From the NCBI RefSeq assembly GCF_000499845.2, contig NC_023759.2, positions 35,774,464-35,838,463 on the forward strand: a stretch of 64,000 nucleotides of DNA, given 5' to 3'. Made by a program: the position numbers and the translations under genes. Positions 48,993-61,597 of this stretch are shown piece by piece (the first letter of the stretch is position 1; each line of letters begins with the position of its first letter). The notes beneath the pieces are model-generated. The model saw only the letters and a list, made by a program, of their open reading frames with translations. It was not told the DNA's origin and made no database searches. Source of the DNA: Phaseolus vulgaris. Taxonomy: Eukaryota; Streptophyta; Magnoliopsida; Fabales; Fabaceae.

Positions 48993-49465
48993 TGATGGAG
49001 ACAAATCCTTGGGGTGCTTTTTGGAATGTTCTTGTTTAGAATCTTGTTTAACCTGCATTCACAAGCAAACAGAGAAGTACAAGATAATCTATTCCGTTAA
49101 TCAGGCACCACAAACTACTTTCCACTAGGTGATTTCCAATGAGGAACATCATCCAAATCAATGTGAGAAACCAGTCAAACATGCATAGGAGCAGCACAAA
49201 AAAACAATTGGTTATTTCGCAGGAATAACCGGTTAAAATTTGTATCAGAGTTTTATATCAAATCAAAAACCAGTTATAGCAATGTTTAATGAAAAGTGTA
49301 AAACAGATGCAGATGCAAATATTAGAACATTACAACCCAAAGTAGTTTACTTCTCCCCCTATTTGTCTTCAAAAATAGAAAGATAGAAGGATTAAAAAAC
49401 AACAAAAAAGAAAATAAATTGTTCAAAAAAGTGAACCAATAATTTAAATGAAGGCCCTAGGCTTG

Positions 49466-50626
49466 CTTCAGTCATTCCTTCCATATTGCAGGTCAAGGAG
49501 TTGGTTCTGAACCTCTTCAATTTGTTCATCCAAGGTCTGGAACCTTGAATCCATATGTTGAAACCTTGATTCACACAGCTCATGAAGATTTCTATGGTTC
49601 TCAACAAAGCTATCTAGACGGTTTACTATGAGCCTCTCAAAAGGAGACATTGAAGTCATCCTTTCTCCCATGTGATCAGTACTTGGAAAAACTCCATGAG
49701 TCTCAACAACAGGTTCTTCTAGATTTGTTGTAACTTCAGTCTCTTCTTCATCATGAGTTCCACTTGAGCCAACTTGATCACCATCCTTGCTTACCTACCT
49801 TCCACCAATCTTGGTAAACCCCATTTTGCTCAGGGAACCACTATTGATCTCACTTGAAGGCTTTACAATCTCAGCCAATTCTTCTTCAATATCTACTTCA
49901 AAATAATGTAGAAATTTAGAAATCAAAATGGCATAGGGATAGTGGAAGTCACTTAACCTTATATCCTTTTGCATATGGTCTTTGAAGATGTGAATCCAGT
50001 TGAGCTTCACTTTATTCATGATGCAGTAGATTAACAACAAGTCTTCTTCAGAGAGAGTAGAATGATTGTTCCCCCTTGGTGTGACAATGTAGGACACAAT
50101 GAAGGCAATGAGCCTTTCATCAAGCTTCAATCCTCCCATAGAAAAATTCTCACCTTTCAGAAAAGATTTTTGAGACAATTCTTGTATAATTGCATTTTAT
50201 TGAATTCTTAAATCACTCTAAGATTACCTTTGTTTATTCTTAATCCAGAAAACTTCAGCCCAGTTATAGCAGACCACACATCATTGGTGATTACAATATC
50301 CACCCCCTTCACATGAGAGTTGAGAGTGTCACCTTTGAATTGAAGGTTTGTGTAGAATACCTTCACCAAATTTGGGTAGATGTTTCCAGAAAGCTCAAGG
50401 ATCTCTTCAGCCTTTGCTCCTTTAGAAGACTCCTCACCACAATCAGATTTTGTTGCTTCATCTAGGTGAAAGAGACAAGCTTTGGAGTGTTAACAATCTT
50501 CCTACTGGTTTCATGTAGGTATTTTTCTATCAGTTTTGATTCTCCTGAAAACTAGCCTTCTAGTTTTCCACCACTCCTTACTACCTTTGTCTTCATTCTC
50601 TTAGAGGATGGAGGAGTTGATGCCAT
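49466..50626 (-). pseudogene. Env-like / 'putative plant transposon protein' gene, broken
   Basis: The frame starts at ATG 50626 (MASTPPSSKRMKTKVV). A conserved domain follows in pieces: NIYPNLVKVFYTNLQFKGD (near 50370), GVDIVITNDVWSAITGLKF (near 50290), then in an open frame to 49795 LDERLIAFIVSYIVTPRGNN and FHYPYAILISKFLHYFEVD. It ends in a predicted coiled coil (49671-49468) with repeated FQHMDSRFQTLDEQIEEVQ. This layout matches plant proteins annotated as putative plant transposon protein (Transposase_32 type) and resembles env-like ORFs of plant LTR elements. Stops and frameshifts interrupt the first third. Function is unknown; no transmembrane segment is evident. Confidence 0.65.
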
Positions 50627-51427
50627 GGTTTAGAGAGAAAAGATGAGAGCACACTGCAGAAACAAATTTAGTGCAGAGAGAAGAAAAACAAATTGTTCTT
50701 GGTGAATAATAGCAACTAATGGCCTCACATATATAACCATAACACTCAATCAAAGTTAGCATTTAATGGGTTGTATTCAAAACTGAAAAGGAATCAAATT
50801 AGAACCATAAAGCAGTTTTGTCAGACATAACAGAAAGCAGAGAAAACACATGCTGATCTGACCAAACTTAAAAGCAATTTTAATTTCTAATGCTTAGAGG
50901 AATCTATTTCATGAAGAGTAGTTATTGCAAAGAGAATTTGTATTCAAGGTTGTAATTAAAGCATTGTTGACCACAAAAGTCACTAGGTTTGAACAGAACA
51001 ACTAATCAAAGCATAGAAATTTAAAACATATTTGATCAGTGGTGACAGGGCTAAAATAATCAGTTGTTTCGTAGAAACAATCAGTTGAATTTCTACAACA
51101 GCTTAAAGAAGTTTGAAAAACCAAATTCTTTTAACAGACTTGAACATACATGAATCCAGATTAAAGCACATTTTTTATTTTTGTATTGAAACAGAAGGAA
51201 TACAAAACAAACATAATCCAGAAAAAAAATAATGAAAATTCAGAATTGGATTTAGAATCAAATGTTCACTATAGGAAGAACAAAGAGTTATTCTTCAAGA
51301 TTTTAAAGAACACATATGAAGCAGTACATAATATCAGAACAAGGCATTGTCTTGCTTATTTGCATCCATGAGATCCTGATTCTACAGATCCTTCACGTGG
51401 AGGAAAAAATCTGCGAAAGAAAGCTTA

Positions 51428-53109
51428 TCAAATCACAAGATTTGATCCCTTAAAGAACTTGGGACCTTTCATGTTAGATTTATCTTTAGAACCATCAAAA
51501 TTTATTGGAATCCATTTAAAGATACCTTTAGAAACAAGAGATTTACGAAACCTGCAAAATCTAATAAAATGACCTCTTTTCATACAGTAAAAGCATGTAA
51601 CAACCGGTTGTTTCGTTCTTTTAATCGGTTAGTTTTCTGACACTGATGAAAAAGGTTCTGAAATCCCATTCTCTTTGCTCCGTGGATAAAATCATAAGCC
51701 TGCTTTTCCAAAGACACAATTTTGAGATGCAAGAACATTCTCAAAGTTTGATTTTCCAATTGTAAGCTTATCCACAATTTTCACAAGGTAGTGGACCTTC
51801 TTTTCAAGGGATTCATAGTTTTCACAAAAACTAGAGTCACACATGCAAGCAGAATTTTTATAAATCAAATTCAGGTTTTCAAAATCTACTTTAGATTTTT
51901 CTAATTTTTCTTCCAGTGTTTTAACTCTGTTTTCAAGCCAGTTGTTCAATCCTTTCAACCGGTTGTTCAAGAGAGCCAATCTATTAGCTTCTTTATGTGT
52001 TTCATTGAAAGCTTAAAGTAATTGGTAATAGTTGTTACCTTTGATTGATGAGGATGAGCTTACATGGCTTGATGTTGATGCTTTCAAGCATAGATTTGCT
52101 TCTTCATCTTTTCAAGAGCTGGAGGAGGATATCTCATTATCATCCCAAACTATGTATGCCTTCTTGGTTTTTCCTCTCCTTTCTCCTTTGAAATCAGCCT
52201 TTTCCTTGCTCTCATTGTTAGGACATTCAACTTTGATATGTCCCTGTTTACCACAGACATAACAAGTATATTTGTTAGGATTATAGTCATTTAGCTTATT
52301 AGAATTGTACCTCTTTGAAGATTGGTCTTTATTATTTTTCAAGAATTTGCTAAAATTCCTTGACATCAAGCTCATAATGTCTTCATCACTATCACTGGAG
52401 TCTTGTTGCCTTTTCTGGTTGGCAGCATTAAGTGCAATACCCTTGTTGTGTTTGTCATCACTTTCTTGGACAACCAACGTATTCATCTCAAGCTCATGCT
52501 TCCTTAGCTTACCAAACAAAGAAGCTGCTGTCATGGATGTTAAATCCTTTGACTCAGAAATAGCAGTGATCTTTGCCTACAAAGATCTTTATGTTTAGCT
52601 CCTCTTTGTCAAAGTTCTTTCCAAGGCTCATCAAGTGGTTCACAATGTGGGAAAATCTTTTATGCACATCAGATATTGTCTCCCCTTTCTGCATTCTGAA
52701 TAATTCATACTCTTGGATGAGAGCATGCTTTCTTGCCCTCTTTACATCATTAGTTCCTTCATGTGTGACTTCAAGGATATCCCACATCTCCTTTGCTGAA
52801 GTGCATTGTGATACCCTAGAAAACTCATCACAACTCAAAGCAGAGGTTATAATATTTTTAACAATCCAATCAAAGTTTGCTTTCTTGCTATCAGCCTCAG
52901 TCCATTCAGATGGAGGTTTATCAATTAAGACATCATCTTTTTTTAACTTGAGGAATAAAAGAACCATTTTCAATTGCTTCCCAAATACCTTTATCTGTGG
53001 AATGCATAAAAATCTTCATCCTAACTTTCCAAAACTGGTAATTCAGACCACCAAAAAGTGGTGGTCTATTTATAAAAGCACCTTCCCCAAAAGGTAGTTT
53101 ATCAACCAT
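51428..53109 (-). pseudogene. Sirevirus-type Gag, frameshifted
   Basis: The ATG at 53109 opens MVDKLPFGEGAFINRPPLFG, then a YQFWKVRMKIF (DUF4219-like) block. A shift near 52965 precedes the UBN2 capsid region (52973-52554; WDILEVTHEGTNDVKRAR). Next come a first CCHC finger CYVCGKQGHIKVEC (near 52265), a long coiled coil (51979-51700; NNRLKGLNNWLENRV) and a second finger CFYCMKRGHFIRFC (near 51600-51560). It ends at the stop at 51430-51428. Two fingers and an internal coiled coil are Sirevirus-like. Several frames are needed, so it is not translatable as one protein. Confidence 0.8.
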
Positions 53110-53160
53110 TAAAGCAGTTTTAGAAAAAAAATAGAACTTGAATATTTGTCAAGAACCTAA

Positions 53161-53173
53161 CTCTGATACCAAT
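53161..53173 (-). promoter_or_regulatory. Primer-binding site
   Basis: Minus strand TTGGTATCAGAG, one base inside the 5' LTR boundary, matches the initiator-methionine tRNA 3' end complement used by plant copia elements. It fixes the element's orientation as minus. Confidence 0.85.
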
Positions 53174-54376
<1,203 letters not shown>

Positions 54377-55215
54377 AAAACTTCCCTCCCTACTCCTCTG
54401 ACTTCAAAATCTCCTACAAATCTCTCCATCATAGAGAGACTTTGTTGTTCCTTACCCTTTGATCTTTCAGACGTCTCCAAACCCTATACTTAGACTCAAT
54501 CAACTCCCTCCACAACTCACTCTTGTCCGAATTCAGACGCCAAATCTATTTTCCCAACAAAGCCATATTGAATTTTCTAACATTTATAATGCCAAGACCA
54601 CCTGCATCCCTCGACAAGCAAACCTTATCCCAAGAAGCCCATGCAATCTTCCTCCCTTCAGACCCACATCCCTACAAAAATTCCTCTACAGACTCACTAA
54701 CTTCTTCAGCATAGTAGATGGAAATCTAAACAAAGAGAGATAAAATAGTGGAATAGATGACAAGACATATTTAATCAAACAGATCCTCCCAGCCATCAAG
54801 ATGAATATACTCTTCCACTTGCCTAATCTGCTCTTTATTCTACTAACCACTTCATCCCAAAACACTTCCCTCTTATGACACCCCCTACAGGCATCCCCAA
54901 GTATTTGAAAGGAGTTTTTATCACATCGTAATTTAAAATAGCCGCGAAACAGAGACTCTTAGTCTGATCTACCCCTATCCTGCCGATTCTACTCTTGAGA
55001 AAATTCACCTTAAGACCAGAAGCCAACTCAAAACAGTTCAGAATGACCTTTATATGATACACACTTTTAATATATACTTGCTTTACTGAAGAACAATGTG
55101 TCGTCTACGTATTGGAGCATCTTTACCTTAATCAACTTTTTTCAATCTCCAAACTCTCCACCAAGTCTTTCTTAATCACAATCCTTGACACCGCAATTAA
55201 ACCTTCATCCGCTAT
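54377..55215 (-). mobile_element. LINE RT part, right half of the split LINE
   Basis: Minus-strand reading gives LQYVDDTLFFSK (near 55120-55085) with an intact YVDD catalytic box. Then come FELASGLKVNFLKSRIGRIG and FKYLGMPVGG (55030-54890), and LLFGKIDLASEF-like zf-RVT sequence toward 54540. Reading continues at 47881 after the LTR element. The 5' truncation lies near 55215. Confidence 0.8.
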
Positions 55216-55589
55216 AATTATTTTTTATTTTTAATTAAAAAATCTTCATGTTTATTGAAAAAAATGACGTGGAAAATACTATCATGTCATGGAATTAAAT
55301 TGAAAAGAAAAAAAAAATCTACAGGATATTTTCTATCAATTTTAAGAACAAAATTTGAAGTTTTTTTGAATTTTGAAAAATATATTACCAAGGGTGATAT
55401 TTTAAAACATATAGTTTGTGGCAGATTTAAATCTTCCAAATTCAGTAAAGCAAAATCATTGAAACTCACTTTTTCTTTGAATCCTCTTTTAATTTCTCAA
55501 ATTATCTTACACATTTACTTTCATATGGTGCAAAGGTGTTTCAACAACATTATATGTCCTATATAAAATTGAAATAAAATAGATGATAA

Positions 55590-55848
55590 CATCATTATAA
55601 AAGAAATCATTAAATAGAAATCAATTTTAGAAACAAAAATAATTAGTTTCTATTATTGATAAATATTTTTAAATAGGTATCTAATTAGCTAACAATATTT
55701 TAGCTATCAACTTTAGAATCTAAATAATTGGTAGCTTATTAGATACTAATAAATTTTTTAATCTCTAAAATAATATCTAATTTAATCAATATACTAACTA
55801 ATTATTTTTTGTCTCTAAAACTAGTTTCTATTTAATAATTTTCTAGCA
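55590..55848. mobile_element. CACTA-type MITE, copy 5, degraded
   Basis: The left 'aagaaatcattaaatagaaa' and right 'tttctatttaataattttcta' arms match the family, but both extreme ends are altered. The right end plus about 30 bp of flank is duplicated in tandem (55843-55880 and 55891-55940; 'aactccactggaattaaaag' and 'aactctacctgaattgaaag'). Confidence 0.65.
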
Positions 55849-56065
55849 ACAACTCCACTGGAATTAAAAGAAGTTTTAGTTTCTATTTAATGTTTTTCTA
55901 GCCACAACTCTACCTGAATTGAAAGAAGTTTTATTGAAGTAATCATGTCTAAAGGAAGAAAAAAAACATACCTACATAAGAAAAGTGACCTAATATTTAT
56001 AGATAAGAATGGTTAACCTGAGACTCTTAGTAATTACCAACTCTAGTGGATGGATAGATAAATAC

Positions 56066-56400
56066 TTTTTTTTATCAACAATAAAAAAAATATAAATGGG
56101 AGTATTAGGGGTATTCCAACTCATGTACAAAAAGCCTCAACCCAAAAGAGTATGAGGGTGCCAAAAAACAAAGACTTGCACATGTACTAGCATCAAAACA
56201 TAGTTGTAGATATAACCAAAAAACATAAAAAGCCAGATTACAACCAAAGCACTAGAATACTTTAGTGTGGAAAACGAAATTGAGGAATAAACCAAGAAAG
56301 AATTGAATATCAATGAGCTAATGGCAAAAGGACTATACAAAACTATGTCGCAAGGAACTTGGAGGTAGAGTGAAGAAATATATAACTTTGAATGAACCAT
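56066..56400 (-). mobile_element. Retroposon tail (copy c, inverted)
   Basis: 'tttttttatcaacaataaaa' followed by 'aggggtattccaactcatg' is the inverse of the tail seen at 42380 and 57490. The 5' extent is unknown. Confidence 0.5.
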
Positions 56401-57058
56401 GGACTACAACAGCAAGGGTTATGCAATAGGGGCAAAGGCCTCAGGTAATGGAATGGGGTTTGGCGCCTTGATGCATACCCAATGCTGGTAGCGGGAGTTC
56501 AAAAACTATGCAATGTTTATGCTTCACAGGACTGTGTTGCAGATTGCTATGTGAGGTTTCTGTTTTGCTGGTTTATGCAGGCCTTTTTTGTGTTTGCTGG
56601 GCTAAATAACTGGCCATGTGTGTGGGGGGGTTGGTTGGTTAGTTAGAATGGTTTTGGGTTGTTCTCTCTCGTTGTTCTACCTTAGAAACCTATGGTCAAT
56701 GTTGTGCTTTTGATTCCAAGTATCTTTTTCAATGATATAAGGATTAGAAGCACTACTTGCAAGGCTTGTATTAATAGAGTGCAGGATTGGAAACAACATT
56801 TAAAAGATGCAGTGTAGGTGTTGATAGAACCAGAGGTGCTCGACAGGTGCAAGAGGCTTATCATACTAATTCAGTTTTTGCTATGTAGATTACTTTTAGT
56901 GTTGGTGTGCTCTGTAGCAGCCTTCAAACCTTTTGTTGTGATGGTTGCTTATGCACAAAAAGTGGATGTGATGGGTAGTTGAAGCATGTATCTTGTTGTG
57001 CTATAGTTGTAGCCTTTTAGTTTTAGCTAGCTAATAGACTTTAATGGTGGAACATGTA

Positions 57059-57130
57059 AAAGGGTTGGGACACCCCAAAAGTGTCACATTTACCTTAATT
57101 TATTTATTATTTGTCGATCAAATAAAAGAA
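57059..57130 (+). mobile_element. Retroposon tail (copy d)
   Basis: 'aagggttgggacaccccaaa' then 'ttaatttatttattatttgtcgatcaaataaaa'. Upstream DNA from about 56400 (GT-rich, no ORF) may be its body. Confidence 0.55.
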
Positions 57131-57485
57131 AAACCAAAGCATGGTGGTTACAAAAAACTTTGTGTGATGCTTCATTGCTGACATAAAGTTATCACACCAA
57201 CACCCTTTCTGCATCTGCATAGGGTGGAAGATACTCAATCCTTATGTTGGAAGTTGTTTGGTTAAACAAAAACGATAGTTGTGAATACATAATATGAATG
57301 TTGTTCACTTTATTGACTTTTTAATTTTGGAGGCTTCCTTTGAATTGAACTCTTGTTTTTGTTATACGTCCAAGAGTTTTTTTTTAAGGAAGATGCTGTA
57401 GGATTAGTGTTTTGATAGATATCTTGGGAACTTTATATCCAGATGGATTTTTTGGTTGTAAGTTTAGAAAACAGGTTTTATTGGA

Positions 57486-57560
57486 AGTCTTTTGTATAAG
57501 GGTTGGGGCACCCCTGTAGTGCTTCATTTAATTTAATTAATTCTTTGTTAATAAAAAAAT
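57486..57560 (+). mobile_element. Retroposon tail (copy e)
   Basis: 'aagggttggggcacccctgt' then 'ttaattaattctttgttaataaaaaaa'. The body upstream to about 57200 resembles the sequence before the tail at 45925. The AT-rich stretch 57560-58230 that follows holds no gene. Confidence 0.55.
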
Positions 57561-58235
57561 CATTTATCTTGCGGTTTAGTGACTATAATAGTTTTGTTAA
57601 AACTTTTTGTACTTATTGAATTATTGATTTCCAGTTTAGTTTTAGTTAAAAAAATAGTTTAGTAACTATAGTACTTTAGTTTCATTTTATAATTTAAACA
57701 TACAATTAATTAAAATTACTATTAGAATTAATTATTTTAGTTCAATTCTACTCTATAATTAGTTCAATTTAATTTTTCTTCTCAGTAAACTTTAACAACC
57801 TTAATCTAAACTAACTATGTTTATTTCTTTGACCTTATAATTTATGCATTGTAAAACTATAATGCAAAAAGGTTAATATGCTTGATAGGATTGAAATCTA
57901 ATACAATTATTTGGCAATTCTAAGTGTAGTGTCCATATAGAATTGAGCTTTTCTATACACAAAGTAGTAATAATAATATTATAATTATAATAATAATTAT
58001 TATATATATTATAATTACTGCGCCCATGCGATTGTACTTGTGGATCATATTTTTTAAAATACATAGAAAGATATTATTAAAATTTATAATTTTATTAAAA
58101 ATTATCAGTATTCTTTTGTCGATCTCTACAACCCTCAATATTTGATGAGATTGAATTAGTTAAACTCACAAAAAATCTCTTCTACCACCCTCAAACGTTT
58201 TAGACCGTTATGGGAATATGATATGTTTAAGATCT

Positions 58236-59226
58236 TTTAAAGATGAATAAGGGTGAAGGAAGTTTTCATCTCACATACACTAAACAAGTGAGGAAGGAGG
58301 TTCAGATTCGTACTGTTCTTCAAGGTTTCAAACGCGGGAAAGTTGGAGAAGGAGTTGGATCAAATCTATATTGGACACAAGAAACTTTATGTAAATGTCC
58401 TTAGGTATAAAAGAGCTGAACTTAGTAAAGGCCTGCCAAGAGAGGGTAAGAAACCTTATAGTCATGAACCTGCAAAGAACAAGATGAAAGAAGTTTGGAG
58501 GAAAAAGAAAGGGAAGGCAATAGCAAAGTCAAATATAAGGACTCATTCTTATGTTGATGTTGTACGAAGGCATTCACAAGAGAAGTGGAAAGGAACAACT
58601 ATCGAAACCAAGCACCAAGTATTATCGTGGATTGTTAATAGTATGGTAGGCCATGTATATGTTGTCAGATTGTGTGAAGAGTTTATCAAGTGGGGATGAA
58701 TATGACTAGAGTGAGGTACTTGGGTGATAGTTTGGTCCTCCTTACACCAAAGGGTGGAGAGTGGATGGACGATATTATTAATCTGAACAAAGATTGGTTT
58801 GATAGTATCCTGGAGGTCTTTGAACCTTGGTCTGACTCCTCTGTTGTTGGCCACAAAATTGTTTGGGCTAGATGATATGGCTTTCTCTATGGAATAAGGA
58901 TTGCTTCTCTAAAGTGGTTGGGGAGGTGCTATCATGGTCTCTATTGATGAAGCTACGAACTCGTGGGATAATCCAGTAATCCTAGATTATAAAAAAATAT
59001 GCAGATTAAAGGCTAGATTTATTATGTTTGTATTAAAGAGGAAGCTAATTATGTCGGTGGAGATATTTGTTGACACACATGCAATCACGATGCTTATTAT
59101 GATAGTGTTTCATCCTCAGACTCGAGATGGCAACGCTGGAAGGGAACTCCGGTGGGTGGTGGGGCCCGAAGAGGCAGGCAAGGTACATGTAAGGAAGACA
59201 ACAAAATGGGTGCTTAAGGAGGAATG
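58236..59226 (+). pseudogene. LINE ORF1 (DUF4283-type) remnant
   Basis: Plus-strand frames give MEKELDQIYIGHKKLYVNVL (58343), then HSYVDVVRRHSQEKWKG, RVRYLGDSLVLLTPKGGEWM (58708), DWFDSILEVFEPWSDSSVVG and, after shifts, a VDEAT-like block and DSVSSSD near 59110. This is the domain order of plant LINE ORF1 nucleic-acid-binding proteins. The RRM start is weak and ORF2 is absent: the element is cut at 59226 by the LTR of the next retrotransposon. Confidence 0.7.
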
Positions 59227-60332
59227 TGTAGAACATGGAAGCTTTGATGATCCAAATTTGTGTTGAAGGTTGATGTTGTGCTGCTTTTGGTTAGAGCTTA
59301 GTCTAAGGTGTTTAGAATTCTTGTAAAGATCATTCCTAGTCTTTTGCACAAGCTAGTTCAATCTATTTTAAAACAGAAAAGTGTTTTTCTAAGCAAAGAG
59401 AAAAACAACCGGTTGAAACCACGATATAAACGGTTGTTTGTCACTTAGCCTGGCTGAAGGTTTTCAAAACTGTTTTTTGACTTGGTTGATTAACTGTCTA
59501 ACCAATTCAACAAGTTAAAACGACATTTCAACCGGCTGTTTGCCACATTTCATAACAACTTTTAAAAAACCTGTTAATCTATTTTTCAGTTCGATTAAAA
59601 CTGTTTTATCTCATGATTGACTGCCTAGAACGACTACTTTTAAGAGTTATAAATATGGTTTCCCTTTGAATTTCAAAAACAACAAGTATACACAAAAAGT
59701 GAGATTGAAATTGATTTTGAGAAAATATTTGATTCAAAAGTTTTGCAAGATTGCTAAGTAGTTGTGCATTGGTTCAAGGTATGATCTTAGGAGCTATGTG
59801 ATTCTTGTAAATCCAGGTGTAATCTGTTCCTTTCTGATTCTTGTAATAATTTCTTTTTTTGTAATTATGAAGTGTGTAAACCTGTAAGGTCAGAGAGTGT
59901 TCTAACTAAGGTTGTGTGAAGGCAAAGAGGGTGAGTGGTTCTTGTGGTATCAAGATCACCTCTTTGTGGTGTTGTGTATTGTAATATGTGATTGGTTACT
60001 AGTGGAAACCCAGTTGTTGTTCTGGGGACTGAATGTAGCTCAGGGTTGAGTGAACCAGTATAAATGGGCTGTGTAATCTCTCTCTCTCTCTCTCTCTCTC
60101 CATCCTTATAAACTGTTTGATTCAATTTTGTTATTGTTGCTGCCATAAACAACCGGTTAAAACGAAGTTTCAACCGATTGTTTTTATGCAAACAATTTCT
60201 TTTTCTTTGATTGTTTGGCTTTCTTGATTACTTCTTCTGTGATTGTTGATAAAGCTTCATTCTTATTCAATCTTTGCGGAAATCTTTTGTCAAACAATTC
60301 ACTCCCTCTTGTTTAGGCCATTAATTCTAACA
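59227..60332 (+). repeat. 5' LTR, Sirevirus-type family A (1106 bp)
   Basis: Starts TGTAGAACATGGAAGC and ends TTAATTCTAACA, the reverse complement of the LTR at 53174-54376 with scattered changes. A (TC)n run is at 60077-60101. Dyads occur near 59407, 59510 and 60150. Confidence 0.9.
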
Positions 60333-60333
60333 A

Positions 60334-60347
60334 TTGGCATCAAGAGC
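60334..60347 (+). promoter_or_regulatory. Primer-binding site, altered
   Basis: TTGGCATCAAGAGC directly follows the LTR. It differs from the TTGGTATCAGAGC pattern by one substitution and one inserted A. Confidence 0.7.
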
Positions 60348-60464
60348 TAGGTTCGTGAAAAATGTTCAAGTTCTTTTTTTTTTCTAGAACTGCTTTAATG
60401 GCTAGCAAGTTTTCTTTGGGGAAGATGCTTCTTTAAAAGACCATCTCTGTTTTGTGGTGAAAAC

Positions 60465-61597
60465 TGTTGAACCAAGTGGTGTTCAAGCATTGAAGAATCC
60501 AAATCCTTTGAAGGATGTTGAAGCCTCTGTTGTGCTTGATGTTGTTGTGCTGGTTTAAGCTTTGTTCTGGGGTAGTTTATATGTTGTAATCCACCCTATG
60601 ATTAAATCTAAAGCATTAGCATTCTCAATCTTTGTGAAAACAAAATGATTTCAAACTAAGTAAAAACAACTGATTGTTTTGTCGAAACAACCGATTGTTT
60701 GTACTTAGGTGTTTTGAGAAAAAGTTTGAAAACTGTTTTGAATGGTTAAACTGTTAAGTACCAAAACAACCGATTGATTTGAGGAAAAAACCGATTGTTT
60801 GTTTTGGGACCATAACAGAAAAACTGTTTTCTTTGACTGAGCTTTAAATGATTTAACTGTTTACGCTCCAGTCATTAAATGCTTTGACCAATCTTTTAAT
60901 TCAATTTAAGAGTTTGTTAAGATTTGATAACAAACTACATCTTTGAATATATTCAGAAAAACAGATTTAAGAATAAAGAATCTTTGACAAAGTTTTTCTA
61001 AGAGAGTTTTTCAAAGTGTTGAGATTGCTAAGTTGTTTGTGATTGATCAAAGTGCTGGAATAGGATTATGCTTGTATTGATTTCAGATTATCTTCTGTAA
61101 ACAAGTGTAATCCTTGTACTCTGTTGAACATTTTCGTTTTTGTGTTTGCTGAGATTGGCTGTGTGTTCTTGAGCTGTTCAAGATCAGCAATCTTAGTGTT
61201 GGCCAAGGAGAGTGTGTTTCTTGAGGTGTTTAAGGTCATTCTCTTGGTTGTTGTGTAAGTGATCAAGTGGTGATTGCTTAGTGGATATCCTCAGGGTTTC
61301 TGAGTAGACTGGATGTAGCTCTGGATTTGGAGTGAACCAGTATAAACAACTGTGTACAATTTCTCTATCCCTATCTCTTTAAATTCAGTTTTGTCAATTA
61401 AAAACTGGTATAAACAACCGATTGTTTCGGTAAAACAACCGATTGTTTTTCCAGTATTGTGCTTTTGCAATATGTTTTGAAAAACTGAATTCTTAATCAA
61501 GGTTTTCTTGAAGTATTTTTCATTCTAAGCTTAAAAGTTTACAAAAATCCTTCTTAAACAATTCACCCCCTCTCGTTTAAGGCCATATATTCTAACA
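60465..61597 (+). mobile_element. Nested solo LTR, family B (1133 bp)
   Basis: Runs TGTTGAACCAAG to TATTCTAACA, flanked by a perfect 5-bp duplication AAAAC (60460-60464 and 61598-61602). It matches the LTR at 20072-21165 in inverse orientation. Removing it rejoins the gag leader seen uninterrupted in the element at 53109. Dyads start at 60667/60688, near 60765 and at 61415/61436. Confidence 0.92.
61415..61445. repeat. Representative 21-bp-spaced palindromic dyad
   Basis: CAACCGATTG at 61415-61424, 11-bp spacer TTTCGGTAAAA, CAACCGATTG at 61436-61445. About 20 related copies occur in the window's retroelements, always with starts 21 bp apart. Confidence 0.85.

Noticed and set aside
52573..53097. 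174-residue plus-strand ORF
   Set aside because: It is antisense to the Gag UBN2 region of the minus-strand element.
57953..58138. Ile/Tyr/Asn-rich ORFs
   Set aside because: They come from an AT-only palindromic stretch near 57966-58012.
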